A stretch of DNA of 64,000 bases from Corallincola platygyrae (GTDB lineage Bacteria; Pseudomonadota; Gammaproteobacteria; Enterobacterales; Neiellaceae). The first letter of the stretch is position 1. Every line of letters begins with the position of its first letter. The notes beneath the pieces were generated by a model. It was not told the origin of the DNA. It saw only the letters and a program-made list of their open reading frames with translations, and searched no databases. This document shows positions 42,835 through 52,045 of the stretch, one piece after another. The translations under genes were made by a program, and so were the position numbers. The DNA is taken from contig NZ_BAABLI010000005.1 of NCBI RefSeq assembly GCF_039544265.1, forward strand, positions 189,635 to 253,634, in the 5' to 3' direction.

Positions 42835-44715
42835 ATGGCATTACTTCAGATCGCCGAACCAGGGCAAAGCCCGGCTCCCCATGAACGTAAATTAGCAGTT
42901 GGTATCGACCTGGGAACAACAAACTCCCTGGTTGCTACTGTCAGAAGTGGTTTGGCTGAACCTCTGCTGGACAACGAAGGTGCGGCAATTCTTCCTTCTG
43001 TCGTCAAATACACTGCTTCGGGTGTTGAGGTTGGTGAGGCCGCCTACAAAGCTGCCGCTGCTGATGCGGAAAACACCATTGTTTCGGTGAAAAGATTTCT
43101 TGGTCGCAGTCTGGCCGAAGTAAAAGAGCGCCATCCAAATGCGCCTTATCGATTTGTTGAAACCGACAGTGGATTAGTCAATATCGAAACTGACCACCGT
43201 GTCGTTAATCCCGTAGAGGTGTCATCGGAAATCCTCAAGGTACTCAAGCACCGCGCGGAAGACACCCTTGATGGTGATCTTGACGGTGCGGTCATTACTG
43301 TACCCGCGTATTTTGATGATGCTCAGCGTCAGGGAACTAAGGATGCAGCAGAGCTTGCAGGCCTTAAGGTATTGAGATTATTGAATGAACCCACCGCAGC
43401 CAGCATTGCTTATGGATTAGATGTGGGCCAAGAGGGCGTTATCGCCGTATATGACCTTGGTGGCGGCACATTCGATATCTCCATACTTCGTCTAAGCCGA
43501 GGCGTCTTCGAGGTGCTCGCCACCGCCGGCGACTCCCAATTGGGAGGCGACGACTTTGACCATCTGCTAGCTGAGCATATTAAACGGCTGGCTGGGATAG
43601 CCGATGGTCCACTCTCTCCTCGCCTTAAGCGAACTTTGCTGGCGGTCTCCAGGCACGTTAAAGAGCAGCTGAGCAGTGCTGATGTTGCAGATATCAATTT
43701 CCCTCTCGAAGGTAGTTCTGACTGGAGCGGCCAAATTAGCCGTGACGAGTTTAATGATCTGATATCTCCACTGGTTAAAAAGACCCTGATGGTGAGCCGT
43801 CGTGCGTTGCGTGATGCTCATGTCGATACCGATGAAGTGATCGAAGTGGTGATGGTGGGTGGTTCGACCCGTGTTCCCTTGGTTCGCCAATCTGTCGGTG
43901 AGTTCTTTGGCAAAGAGCCACTGACCTCGATAGATCCGGACAAAGTGGTGGCCGTAGGGGCTGCAATTCAAGCTGACATACTTGCCGGTAACAAGCCAGA
44001 CTCAGAGATGCTGCTGCTTGATGTCACGCCTTTGTCTCTTGGACTGGAGACTATGGGTGGGCTGGTCGAAAAGGTCATTCCCAGAAATACGACGATACCG
44101 GTTGCCAGAGCCCAGGAATTTACGACGTTTAAAGATGGTCAGACGGCCATGGCTATCCATGTCGTGCAGGGTGAACGTGAGTTGGTGTCTGATTGTCGCT
44201 CTCTTGCGCGGTTTGAGCTTCGTGATATTCCGCCAATGGCGGCCGGAGCTGCACATATTCGTGTGACTTTCCAGGTTGACGCAGATGGCTTGCTATCTGT
44301 CACGGCGATGGAGAAGTCGACCGGCCATAAAGCCTCGATTCAGATCAAACCCTCTTATGGCCTTAGTGATAATGAAATCGCTGAGATGATCAAATCGTCG
44401 ATGGAACATGCCAAAGAGGATATGCAGGCGAGAATGCTGGCTGAGCAGCGAGTTGAAGCTAAACGAGTGATTGAATCGTTGGACGCGGCGCTGGCGGAAA
44501 ATGGTGAGCAACTTTTGTCGGCGGATGAACTCGAACAGATAAAACAGGGTATTGCAGCGCTGGCTGAAGCGGCGCAGGGGCAATGTCCTGAAGCGATTAA
44601 AACCGCGATTGAACAGATGGATAAAGCCAGTCAGGAATTTGCGTCTCGTCGCATGGACGAGTCGATCAGAAAAGCGCTGGCCGGTAAAACAGTAGATTCG
44701 ATGGATAAGGTGTAA
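42835..44715 (+). CDS. hscA: Fe-S biogenesis Hsp70 chaperone HscA
   Basis: The 626-residue Hsp70 has VGIDLGTTNSLVATVRSG near the N-terminus, LRLLNEPTAASIAYGLD, the phosphate-2 loop YDLGGGTFDISILRL and VVMVGGSTRVPLVRQ in the nucleotide-binding domain. The substrate-binding domain begins LLLDVTPLSLGLETMGG. It binds the LPPVK peptide of IscU and promotes cluster release. The ferredoxin gene starts two bases after its stop. Confidence 0.97.
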   Translation: MALLQIAEPGQSPAPHERKLAVGIDLGTTNSLVATVRSGLAEPLLDNEGAAILPSVVKYTASGVEVGEAAYKAAAADAENTIVSVKRFLGRSLAEVKERHPNAPYRFVETDSGLVNIETDHRVVNPVEVSSEILKVLKHRAEDTLDGDLDGAVITVPAYFDDAQRQGTKDAAELAGLKVLRLLNEPTAASIAYGLDVGQEGVIAVYDLGGGTFDISILRLSRGVFEVLATAGDSQLGGDDFDHLLAEHIKRLAGIADGPLSPRLKRTLLAVSRHVKEQLSSADVADINFPLEGSSDWSGQISRDEFNDLISPLVKKTLMVSRRALRDAHVDTDEVIEVVMVGGSTRVPLVRQSVGEFFGKEPLTSIDPDKVVAVGAAIQADILAGNKPDSEMLLLDVTPLSLGLETMGGLVEKVIPRNTTIPVARAQEFTTFKDGQTAMAIHVVQGERELVSDCRSLARFELRDIPPMAAGAAHIRVTFQVDADGLLSVTAMEKSTGHKASIQIKPSYGLSDNEIAEMIKSSMEHAKEDMQARMLAEQRVEAKRVIESLDAALAENGEQLLSADELEQIKQGIAALAEAAQGQCPEAIKTAIEQMDKASQEFASRRMDESIRKALAGKTVDSMDKV

Positions 44716-44717
44716 CC

Positions 44718-45056
44718 ATGCCAAAGATTGTTTTTCTCCCTCATGAAGAGTTGTGCCCTGAAGGATTAGAAGTTGAAGTGGAAGAGGGCGTGACGGTGCT
44801 TGATGCCGCCCTGGCCAATGGTATCGGTATTGAACACGCCTGTGAGAAGTCTTGTGCCTGCACAACGTGTCATGTCATCGTTCGGGAAGGATTTGACTCT
44901 CTTGAGCCCAGCGATGAACTGGAGGATGACCTGCTTGATAAGGCTTGGGGGCTTGAGCCAGAGTCTCGTTTAAGCTGTCAGTCGAAAGTGGAAGATGAGG
45001 ATCTCGTCGTGGAGATCCCGAAATACACGGTCAATATGGTTTCTGAACGTCACTAA
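44718..45056 (+). CDS. fdx: ISC-type [2Fe-2S] ferredoxin
   Basis: The 112-residue ferredoxin has cluster ligands in the CEKSCACTTCHVIV block and a fourth Cys in SRLSCQSKVEDEDLVVEIP. It donates electrons during Fe-S assembly. Start spacing of two bases after hscA indicates translational coupling. Confidence 0.97.
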   Translation: MPKIVFLPHEELCPEGLEVEVEEGVTVLDAALANGIGIEHACEKSCACTTCHVIVREGFDSLEPSDELEDDLLDKAWGLEPESRLSCQSKVEDEDLVVEIPKYTVNMVSERH

Positions 45057-45107
45057 TTCTTAACTTTAAAGCCTAACCTATTGATAGATATCAAGGGAGC
45101 AGTGGAT

Positions 45108-45308
45108 ATGAGTTTGAAGTGGACAGATAGTCTGGATATCGCTATCGCTTTGATCGATGCTCATCCTGAAGTCGATCCTAATGCGATTCGCTTTACCGAC
45201 CTGCGAGAGTGGGTCCTTGCACTGGATGAGTTTGACGATGACCCCGCCCATTGTGGGGAACGGATTTTGGAAGCGATTCAGATGGCGTGGATTGAGGAGC
45301 AAGACTAA
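45108..45308 (+). CDS. iscX: Fe-S assembly protein IscX
   Basis: The 66-residue acidic protein (MSLKWTDSLDIAIALIDAHP, then FTDLREWVLALDEFDDDP and an AIQMAWIEEQD end) matches IscX in length and sequence. It binds IscS and modulates desulfurase activity in response to iron. The start at 45108 follows GGGAG; a longer frame from 45081 is not supported. It ends the isc operon. Confidence 0.96.
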   Translation: MSLKWTDSLDIAIALIDAHPEVDPNAIRFTDLREWVLALDEFDDDPAHCGERILEAIQMAWIEEQD

Positions 45309-45342
45309 TTCCTCGGATCTGAAAATCAATCCTTACTTATCA

Positions 45343-45382
45343 GCCCGGCTCCATTGTCGCCGGGCCGAGCCTCCCTTATAAT
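45343..45382 (+). promoter_or_regulatory. Stem-loop after iscX and candidate ndk promoter
   Basis: Stem GCCCGGC / GCCGGGC (45343-45365, 9-nt loop) lacks a T-tract. It is followed by a consensus TATAAT at 45377-45382, with TTGTCG at 45353-45358 as a candidate -35 (18-bp spacing). The stem partly covers the promoter. Confidence 0.5.
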
Positions 45383-45450
45383 CCGCGCGTTAAAACAAAA
45401 GAGTCCAGTGATTGGACCATTACTAAAAGCACAAAATAGGGGAAGCTAAT

Positions 45451-45882
45451 ATGGCTTTGCAGCGCACTTTTTCCATCGTAAAACCAAACGCTGTTGCAGA
45501 TAACAATATCGGTGCTATCTATCACCGTTTTGAAACTGCAGGACTGAAAATTATCGCATCTAAAATGCTTCACCTGAGCAAAGAGCAGGCTGAAGGATTT
45601 TATGCAGAACACAAAGAGCGTCCTTTCTTCGCTTCTTTGGTTGAGTTTATGACTTCTGGCCCTGTGATGGTGCAGGTACTGGAAGGTGAAGAAGCGGTGC
45701 GTCGCAACCGTGAGATCATGGGTGCTACTAACCCTGAGGAAGCTCTGGCGGGTACTATTCGTGCCGATTACGCCACTGTCATGAGCGAAAACGCCGTGCA
45801 TGGTTCTGATGCGCCAGAGTCTGCCGCTCGCGAGATTGCATTCTTCTTCAGTGATGATGAGCTTTGCCCACGAACCCGTTAA
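45451..45882 (+). CDS. ndk: Nucleoside diphosphate kinase
   Basis: The 143-residue enzyme balances NTP pools. It begins MALQRTFSIVKPNAVADNNIG and contains FYAEHKERPFFASLVEFMTS, the ATNPEEALAGTIRADY region, and the active-site His in NAVHGSDAPESAAREIAFFF. GGGAAG precedes the ATG. A terminator follows, so it is probably its own unit between isc and rlmN. Confidence 0.98.
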   Translation: MALQRTFSIVKPNAVADNNIGAIYHRFETAGLKIIASKMLHLSKEQAEGFYAEHKERPFFASLVEFMTSGPVMVQVLEGEEAVRRNREIMGATNPEEALAGTIRADYATVMSENAVHGSDAPESAAREIAFFFSDDELCPRTR

Positions 45883-45903
45883 TAATTTTGCGGGTTGGCA
45901 AGG

Positions 45904-45927
45904 AAGGGGGCCTAGGCCCCCTTTTCA
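45904..45927 (+). terminator. Rho-independent terminator of ndk
   Basis: Stem AAGGGGGCC / GGCCCCCTT with a two-base centre, followed by T-rich sequence. Confidence 0.85.
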
Positions 45928-46028
45928 TTTGTTATTGGTAAAAAGCGGTTAAAAAATATACAATGCGCGCCGCGACAAAAAGCGCTGAATTTTGATGACC
46001 TAGTTACTGTTTTTATTTGAGGCAACGA

Positions 46029-47156
46029 ATGAGTGACCAAGCTGAAAAAATAAATCTTCTCGATCTGGACCGCGACGGATTGCGCGCGTTTTTCGCCGAA
46101 TTAGGTGAAAAGCCTTTCCGTGCCGATCAGGTGATGAAGTGGATTTATCACTACGGCTTGGAAGATTTCTCTGAGATGACCAACCTTAACAAAGTCTTGC
46201 GCCAGAAATTGACTGACCGAGCCGAGATCCGTGCACCTGAAATCAGTCAGGAACAACGCAGCAGCGATGGCACTATCAAATGGGCGATGCGTGTCAGCGG
46301 TGGGCAGGAAGTGGAAGCGGTGTATATCCCTGAGGAGGACCGTGCCACCTTATGCGTTTCTTCACAGGTCGGTTGTGCACTGGAATGCTCATTCTGCTCA
46401 ACCGCTCAGCAGGGCTTTAACCGTAATCTCAAAGTCTCCGAAATCATCGGTCAGGTTTGGCGTGCAACTCAGGTTATCGGTTTCATGGGCTCAGGCGGTG
46501 ATCGTGCAATCACCAACGTGGTGATGATGGGCATGGGTGAACCGCTGCTTAACGTTAACAATGTCGTGCCTGCCATGAAGTTGATGATGGAAGATTTTGG
46601 TTTTGGTATCTCCAAGCGCCGAGTCACCCTGAGTACGTCTGGTGTTGTGCCAGCACTGGACCAGCTGGCAGGTAAGATTGATGTGGCGCTGGCCATCTCT
46701 CTACATGCGCCTAACGATGAACTCCGTAACGAACTTGTGCCTATCAACAAAAAGTACAATATCGAGACCTTCCTGACGTCAGTACGTGGCTATGTGAACG
46801 CGGCCAATGCCAACCGAGGCAAGGTGACCATCGAGTATGTGATGCTTGATCATGTAAATGACAGCATGGAACAGGCCCACGAACTGGCGGATTGTCTGAA
46901 AGACACGCCAAGTAAAATTAACTTGATCCCATGGAACCCATTCCCGGGCGCGCCTTATGGTCGTTCAAGTAATTCACGTATTGATAGGTTTGCTAAGGTA
47001 TTGATGGAAAGAGGTTTTACCGTGATAGTTCGGAAAACTCGAGGCGATGATATCGATGCGGCATGTGGTCAATTAGCGGGAGATGTGATCGACCGCACTA
47101 AGCGAACCCTCAAAAAGCGGATGCAAGGTGAATCGATTTCAGTAACAATGGCTTAG
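46029..47156 (+). CDS. rlmN: Dual-specificity 23S rRNA/tRNA methyltransferase RlmN
   Basis: The 375-residue radical SAM enzyme methylates A2503 of 23S rRNA and A37 of some tRNAs. The CxxxCxxC cluster motif is in GCALECSFCSTAQQGFNRN, followed by NVVMMGMGEPLLN, RVTLSTSGVVPALD and SLHAPNDELRNELVPINKKY. The methyl-carrying Cys is near the C-terminus in RGDDIDAACGQLAGD. The start at 46029 has GAGG six bases upstream; an in-frame codon at 46017 is less likely. Confidence 0.97.
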   Translation: MSDQAEKINLLDLDRDGLRAFFAELGEKPFRADQVMKWIYHYGLEDFSEMTNLNKVLRQKLTDRAEIRAPEISQEQRSSDGTIKWAMRVSGGQEVEAVYIPEEDRATLCVSSQVGCALECSFCSTAQQGFNRNLKVSEIIGQVWRATQVIGFMGSGGDRAITNVVMMGMGEPLLNVNNVVPAMKLMMEDFGFGISKRRVTLSTSGVVPALDQLAGKIDVALAISLHAPNDELRNELVPINKKYNIETFLTSVRGYVNAANANRGKVTIEYVMLDHVNDSMEQAHELADCLKDTPSKINLIPWNPFPGAPYGRSSNSRIDRFAKVLMERGFTVIVRKTRGDDIDAACGQLAGDVIDRTKRTLKKRMQGESISVTMA

Positions 47157-47187
47157 CTAAGTCTTTGGGTTTTTAATCGTATTTATC

Positions 47188-47967
47188 ATGCTATTTCGTA
47201 TCTTTGTATTGCTCCTGAGCGTCATAACGCTTGGGGGCTGTGTTACTGAAACGACCTATCCGGATCGTGACAAGAATGCACAGCCCTCAGAACCAGACAG
47301 TCTATCGGCCGCCAAGGCCCGCATTGCACTTGGTCTTCGTTACCTTAAAAACGGCGACTATGACCAAGCCAAATTCAATCTCACTAAAGCGTTAGACCAC
47401 AGCCCTAACAACATTGAAGCCAACTATACGATGGGTTACTACTACCAGGTAGTGAAAGAGAATGAGTTGGCTGAAGATTACTACAAACGCGCCATTTCTC
47501 TTGATAGTAGTAATGGTGACGTAAGAAATACATACGGCGTATTCCTGTGCAGCCAGAACCGGTTTGAAGAAGCTGAATTACAGTTCCTGAAAGCTGTTGA
47601 ATCCAAGACCTACTTTAAAGTCGCTGACAGTTATGAGAACGCTGCGCTTTGTGCGCGAAGTAACGGTCAGCCAGACAAAGCGGTTGAGTATTTTGACAAG
47701 GCGCTTACCCATGCGCCGAACCGAGCCAAATCGTTACTTGGACTCTCCGAGTTGAGCTGGGAAAACGGTGACCGCAAGCGTAGCGAATCTCTGCTCACTC
47801 GCTACCATAAGAGTTACAGTTTCAGTGCCCGCAGTACCTACCTGGCATTGTTACAGGCATACGCGAAAGGCGATGTGATGGCCGAGAAAAAGTATGGCGG
47901 CATCCTAACCGCTAAGTTTCCAGCCTCAGAGCAAGCCAAGAAGTACGTGTTGAGAGAATATCGATGA
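47188..47967 (+). CDS. pilF: Type IV pilus biogenesis lipoprotein PilF/PilW
   Basis: The 259-residue protein has a lipobox (VITLGGC) and about six TPR repeats (ARIALGLRYLKNGDYDQAKF, EANYTMGYYYQVVKENELAE, FLCSQNRFEEAELQFLKAVE). PilF (PilW) pilots the PilQ secretin to the outer membrane. Its place between rlmN and rodZ is conserved. The stop overlaps the rodZ start by four bases. Other pilus genes are not in the window. Confidence 0.93.
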   Translation: MLFRIFVLLLSVITLGGCVTETTYPDRDKNAQPSEPDSLSAAKARIALGLRYLKNGDYDQAKFNLTKALDHSPNNIEANYTMGYYYQVVKENELAEDYYKRAISLDSSNGDVRNTYGVFLCSQNRFEEAELQFLKAVESKTYFKVADSYENAALCARSNGQPDKAVEYFDKALTHAPNRAKSLLGLSELSWENGDRKRSESLLTRYHKSYSFSARSTYLALLQAYAKGDVMAEKKYGGILTAKFPASEQAKKYVLREYR

Positions 47968-48842
47968 CAGATGAGTTGGTTGATGACATTGAGGTAGTCA
48001 GCCCAGGCCAGTTACTTCGGGAAGCCCGAGAAAAGCTGGGTTGGACACAGCAGGATGTGGCGGGAAGGCTGAATTTGCGTGCAGCTGTCGTCGAAGCGTT
48101 GGAAAGCGATCAGTACGACGACAGTATCGGTGCGACCTTCATTCGTGGTTACCTTCGAACCTACGCTAAGCTGCTTGGTATTTCAGATGAGCTGATCATG
48201 GCCAGCTATGAACATCTGGGAGCAGCACAGATTCAGTATGCAGAGATGCAGAGCTTCTCTCGTCGAACAAAGCGTGAAGCCAGTGATAATCGTCTGATGA
48301 TGCTCACATACGGCATTGGTGTTGTGCTGATAGTTCTCAGTGTGATCTGGTACGTGCAGGAGAGTGAGCCTCAGGCCGACCCTATCGCCAGCGCTCTTGA
48401 GGAACAAAAAGCAGATCTGGCACCTATAGTCATTGAGCCACAGCAGCCTGTTGAACAACTTAAGCCGCAAGTCGCTGACGAACTCCTTGAGCCCGTTGAA
48501 CCTGCGGAGGCTATACCTGAACAGTCTCCTGACGCTGCAGCCGTAGCGCCCGAGCAAGAGGTGATTGCCCCAGCCCCAGCAGAAGAGTCGTTGGCGGGTA
48601 CCAAGCTTACGCTCACTTTCACTGAGGACTGTTGGGTGAGCATTGAAGATGCGACGGGTGAGCGCCTGGCATTTGGTATCAAGCGTAAAGATTACGAAAT
48701 GACCTTGGATGGTCGCCCGCCTTATCAACTTGTTCTCGGCGCACCAGAGGCGGTCGAGATCCAATACGGTGGTTTGCCGTATACTAAGCCTAAGTTTAAG
48801 CCGGGTCAGAGAGCCCGTTTCACCATCCCCTCTCAAGAGTAA
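47964..48842 (+). CDS. rodZ: Cytoskeletal membrane protein RodZ
   Basis: The 292-residue protein has an N-terminal helix-turn-helix (LLREAREKLGWTQQDVAGRL, FIRGYLRTYAKLLG), a single membrane helix (LTYGIGVVLIVLSVIWYV), a Pro/Glu/Ala-rich periplasmic linker (about 140-215) and a DUF4115 beta domain (LTLTFTEDCWVSIEDATGER). It links MreB filaments to the cell wall machinery and rod shape. Translation is probably coupled to pilF through the ATGA overlap. Confidence 0.95.
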   Translation: MTDELVDDIEVVSPGQLLREAREKLGWTQQDVAGRLNLRAAVVEALESDQYDDSIGATFIRGYLRTYAKLLGISDELIMASYEHLGAAQIQYAEMQSFSRRTKREASDNRLMMLTYGIGVVLIVLSVIWYVQESEPQADPIASALEEQKADLAPIVIEPQQPVEQLKPQVADELLEPVEPAEAIPEQSPDAAAVAPEQEVIAPAPAEESLAGTKLTLTFTEDCWVSIEDATGERLAFGIKRKDYEMTLDGRPPYQLVLGAPEAVEIQYGGLPYTKPKFKPGQRARFTIPSQE

Positions 48843-48847
48843 AAGTT

Positions 48848-49966
48848 ATGTTTAGCGAATCGCCTATTAGCCGCCGTCCATCCAAGCGGATAATGGTAGG
48901 TAATGTGCCTGTGGGTGGTGGTGCTCCTATCGCCGTGCAGTCCATGACCAATACGGAAACGACAGATGTCGAAGCCACGGTTGCGCAGATCAATCGTCTG
49001 AAAAACGCTGGTGCCGATATTGTCCGTGTATCTGTACCCACCATGGACGCCGCAGAAGCGTTCAAGCAGATACGTCAGCAGGTAGATTTGCCGTTGGTAG
49101 CTGATATTCATTTCGACTATCGCATTGCCTTGAAGGTGGCTGAGTATGGTGTCGACTGTTTGCGTATTAACCCTGGCAATATTGGAAAAGAGGAGCGTAT
49201 CCGTGCTGTGGTTGATGCTGCGCGAGATAAGAACATTCCTATCCGTATCGGGGTTAACGGCGGCTCGTTAGAAAAAGATATTCAGGAAAAGTATGGTGAG
49301 CCAACACCTGAAGCGCTGGTTGAGTCGGCTATGCGTCATGTCGACATTCTTGATCGCCTCAACTTTGATCAGTTTAAGGTCAGTGTGAAAGCCTCCGACG
49401 TGTTTTTGGCCGTGGGCGCCTATCGCTTGTTGGCGAAACAGATTGAGCAACCACTGCACCTTGGTATTACCGAAGCCGGTGGCGCTCGTGCTGGCAGTGT
49501 GAAGTCTGCAGTTGGTTTAGGCATGCTGTTGGCCGAAGGTATTGGTGACACATTGCGTGTATCACTGGCTGCCGATCCGGTTGAAGAGGTCAAAGTCGGC
49601 TTTGATATTCTTAAATCGCTGCGTTTGAGAAGTCGCGGTATTAACTTTATCGCGTGTCCGACCTGCTCACGCCAGGAGTTTGATGTTATCGGCACGGTTA
49701 ACGCGCTGGAAGAGAGACTCGAAGATATCGTGACGCCATTAGACGTATCTATCATTGGCTGTGTTGTGAATGGGCCTGGTGAGGCGTTGGTATCGGATAT
49801 GGGTGTGACTGGCGCTAATCGCATGAGCGGCTTCTATGAGGACGGTGTCAGACAGAAAGAGCGCTTTGAAAACACGCAACTTATCGATCAATTAGAAGCC
49901 AAAATTCGTGCCCGTGTATCGAGGGAAGATCCGTCACAGAAAATTGAGATCAAGTCGGTCGATTAA
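48848..49966 (+). CDS. ispG: 4-hydroxy-3-methylbut-2-enyl diphosphate synthase
   Basis: The 372-residue [4Fe-4S] enzyme acts in the non-mevalonate isoprenoid pathway. Motifs are SMTNTETTDVEATVAQI, VADIHFDYRIALKVAEYG, RIGVNGGSLEKD and the cluster Cys residues in FIACPTCSRQEFDV and IGCVVNGPGEA. It starts five bases after rodZ. A hairpin terminator follows. Confidence 0.98.
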   Translation: MFSESPISRRPSKRIMVGNVPVGGGAPIAVQSMTNTETTDVEATVAQINRLKNAGADIVRVSVPTMDAAEAFKQIRQQVDLPLVADIHFDYRIALKVAEYGVDCLRINPGNIGKEERIRAVVDAARDKNIPIRIGVNGGSLEKDIQEKYGEPTPEALVESAMRHVDILDRLNFDQFKVSVKASDVFLAVGAYRLLAKQIEQPLHLGITEAGGARAGSVKSAVGLGMLLAEGIGDTLRVSLAADPVEEVKVGFDILKSLRLRSRGINFIACPTCSRQEFDVIGTVNALEERLEDIVTPLDVSIIGCVVNGPGEALVSDMGVTGANRMSGFYEDGVRQKERFENTQLIDQLEAKIRARVSREDPSQKIEIKSVD

Positions 49967-50013
49967 CCGCATTCACTCAAACACCTCTTTGCGGCATTAT
50001 ATCCCCGTAGAAT

Positions 50014-50042
50014 ACGGCCTGAATTCCTATCAGGCCGTTTTA
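50014..50042 (+). terminator. Rho-independent terminator of ispG
   Basis: Perfect 9-bp stem ACGGCCTGA / TCAGGCCGT, 7-nt loop, TTTT after it. Confidence 0.88.
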
Positions 50043-50067
50043 CGTTTAGTTGCAAACTCCCTATAAT
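50039..50067 (+). promoter_or_regulatory. Candidate sigma-70 promoter of hisS
   Basis: TTTACG at 50039-50044, 17-bp spacer, consensus TATAAT at 50062-50067. The -35 box overlaps the T-tract of the ispG terminator. Transcription would start near 50075, about 30 bases before hisS. Confidence 0.7.
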
Positions 50068-50106
50068 GCGCGCTCTAAATTTTAATCTGAAGTAGGGATC
50101 CTCTTC

Positions 50107-51381
50107 GTGGCAAAGCAGATCCAAGCTATTCGAGGCATGAATGATTGCCTCCCAGCGGATACGCCCGCCTGGCAGCAGGTAGAAGCAAAAATCCGCCAGG
50201 TTGTAGCCAGTTTTGGTTACAGCGAAATTCGATTCCCTATCGTGGAAAGTACAGACCTGTTCAAACGCGGTATCGGTGAAGTCACTGATATCGTTGAGAA
50301 GGAGATGTACACCTTCGAAGATCGTAACGGCGATAGCCTGACGCTTCGACCTGAAGGTACTGCCGTGTGTGTGCGAGCAGGTAACCAGGCTGGATTGCTG
50401 TATAACCAGGAACAGCGTCTTTGGTACATGGGCCCCATGTACCGCCACGAAAGGCCTCAGAAAGGGCGTTATCGCCAGTTCCATCAGTTTGGTATTGAGG
50501 CGTTTGGTGTCGCAGATGCCGAAATTGATGCTGAAGTGATTGCTCTGTCGGCCGAACTCTGGCGAGTTTTCGGTATCGAAGACGAAGTCGAATTGCAGCT
50601 TAACTCACTCGGCTCCAACGAAGCTCGTGCTAACTACCGCGAAGCACTGACTGCATTCCTGGTTGAAAATGAATCGAGTCTCGACGAGGACAGCAAACGT
50701 CGAATGCATACTAATCCATTGCGTGTACTGGACTCGAAAAATCCTGACGTGCAGGCTGTTTTGGTCGATGCCCCCAAGCTGGATGCGTATCTGGACGAGG
50801 AATCACAGCAACATTTAAAGAAACTGTGTGAGCTACTCGACGCTATGGGGATCCGCTATCAACTCAACGATAGATTAGTACGCGGCTTAGATTACTATAA
50901 CCGCACTGTTTTTGAGTGGGTCACAGATAGCCTGGGTGCTCAGGGAACTGTTTGTGCTGGTGGTCGTTACGATGGCTTAGTGGAGCAGTTGGGTGGCAAA
51001 ACGACGCCTGCTGTTGGCTTCGCCATGGGCATGGAGCGTTTGGTGCTCATGCTTGAGTCACTTGGCAAGCTCGATAGTATTCGTTCAACAGTGGATGCCT
51101 ATCTTGTTGTGGCAAACGATGAGGCTGCCAAAGTAGGTGCGAAGCTTTCCCAGCAATTGCGCCGTGATAATCCAGAACTTCGCCTGATGCTGCATTGTGG
51201 TGGCGGCAAGTTCCAAAAACAGTTGAAGCGCGCTGACAAAGTAGGGGCACAGGTCGCACTTATTTTGGGGCAAAGTGAAATTGAAAATGATACTGTCACC
51301 GTAAAATGGTTGAGGCAGGACGTGCCGCAGCAAACAGTGACAGTTGCACAGGTCTCTGACCTGCTTAGTGAATTGATTTAA
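50107..51381 (+). CDS. hisS: Histidyl-tRNA synthetase
   Basis: The 424-residue class II synthetase starts with GTG (KQIQAIRGMNDCLPADTPAW). Motif 2 is in YMGPMYRHERPQKGRYRQFHQ; the histidine-specific loops are RGLDYYNRTVFEWV and AGGRYDGLVEQLGG; motif 3 is in PAVGFAMGMERL. The C-terminal anticodon domain follows from about 325. It has its own promoter and probably drives yfgM and bamB downstream. Confidence 0.98.
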   Translation: MAKQIQAIRGMNDCLPADTPAWQQVEAKIRQVVASFGYSEIRFPIVESTDLFKRGIGEVTDIVEKEMYTFEDRNGDSLTLRPEGTAVCVRAGNQAGLLYNQEQRLWYMGPMYRHERPQKGRYRQFHQFGIEAFGVADAEIDAEVIALSAELWRVFGIEDEVELQLNSLGSNEARANYREALTAFLVENESSLDEDSKRRMHTNPLRVLDSKNPDVQAVLVDAPKLDAYLDEESQQHLKKLCELLDAMGIRYQLNDRLVRGLDYYNRTVFEWVTDSLGAQGTVCAGGRYDGLVEQLGGKTTPAVGFAMGMERLVLMLESLGKLDSIRSTVDAYLVVANDEAAKVGAKLSQQLRRDNPELRLMLHCGGGKFQKQLKRADKVGAQVALILGQSEIENDTVTVKWLRQDVPQQTVTVAQVSDLLSELI

Positions 51382-51395
51382 GGAAGGGTAACGCA

Positions 51396-52037
51396 GTGGA
51401 AATCTATACCACCGAAGAACAACAGGTCGAGGCGATCAAAAAGTGGTGGAAGGACAATGGTAACTTCGTCATTGTCGGTGTGATTGTCGGGCTTGTCGCC
51501 GTATTCGGCTGGCGTTTTTACCAGGACGGCCAGATCTCTGCCAAAGAAACAGCATCAGATGGTTATCAAGCGTTACAAACGACGATTGATGCTAAGGGCT
51601 ATGAAGCAGCACCTGAGCTGCAGGCATTCATCGATGGTAATAAGGGTAACAACTACAGCCTGATGGCCGCTTTACAACTGGCTAAACTGTCGGTTGATAA
51701 CGACAAACTGGCTGAAGCTGAAGCGCAGTTCAGTTATGTGATTGCCAATGCTAAAGCTGATAACCCATTGTACCCAGTAGCGGTTATGCGTCTGGCTCGC
51801 CTGCAACTGAGTCAGCAGGAACTCGATGCAGCCATCACAACACTTGAGTCTAACAAGCTGGATGCGGCATTTACCGCTGCGGTTGAAGAGCTCAAAGGTG
51901 ATGTTTACGTTGCCCAGGGCGTTGTTGAAAAAGCCCGCGTTGCTTATCAGGCTGCTGTTGATGCCGGTGGTTTTGAAGTTAACGAACAGCTGCAAAGCAA
52001 AATCAATCAGCTCGCTGTGATAGAAGCAGCAGAGTAG
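51396..52037 (+). CDS. yfgM: YfgM family TPR membrane protein
   Basis: The 213-residue protein starts with GTG (EIYTTEEQQVEAIKKWWKDN). One membrane helix (FVIVGVIVGLVAVFGWRFY) is followed by a periplasmic TPR domain with Ala-rich helices. YfgM associates with the Sec translocon and PpiD in E. coli. The conserved order hisS-yfgM-bamB-der supports the call. AAGGAAGG lies upstream of the start. Confidence 0.94.
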   Translation: MEIYTTEEQQVEAIKKWWKDNGNFVIVGVIVGLVAVFGWRFYQDGQISAKETASDGYQALQTTIDAKGYEAAPELQAFIDGNKGNNYSLMAALQLAKLSVDNDKLAEAEAQFSYVIANAKADNPLYPVAVMRLARLQLSQQELDAAITTLESNKLDAAFTAAVEELKGDVYVAQGVVEKARVAYQAAVDAGGFEVNEQLQSKINQLAVIEAAE

Positions 52038-52045
52038 GGGGCTTG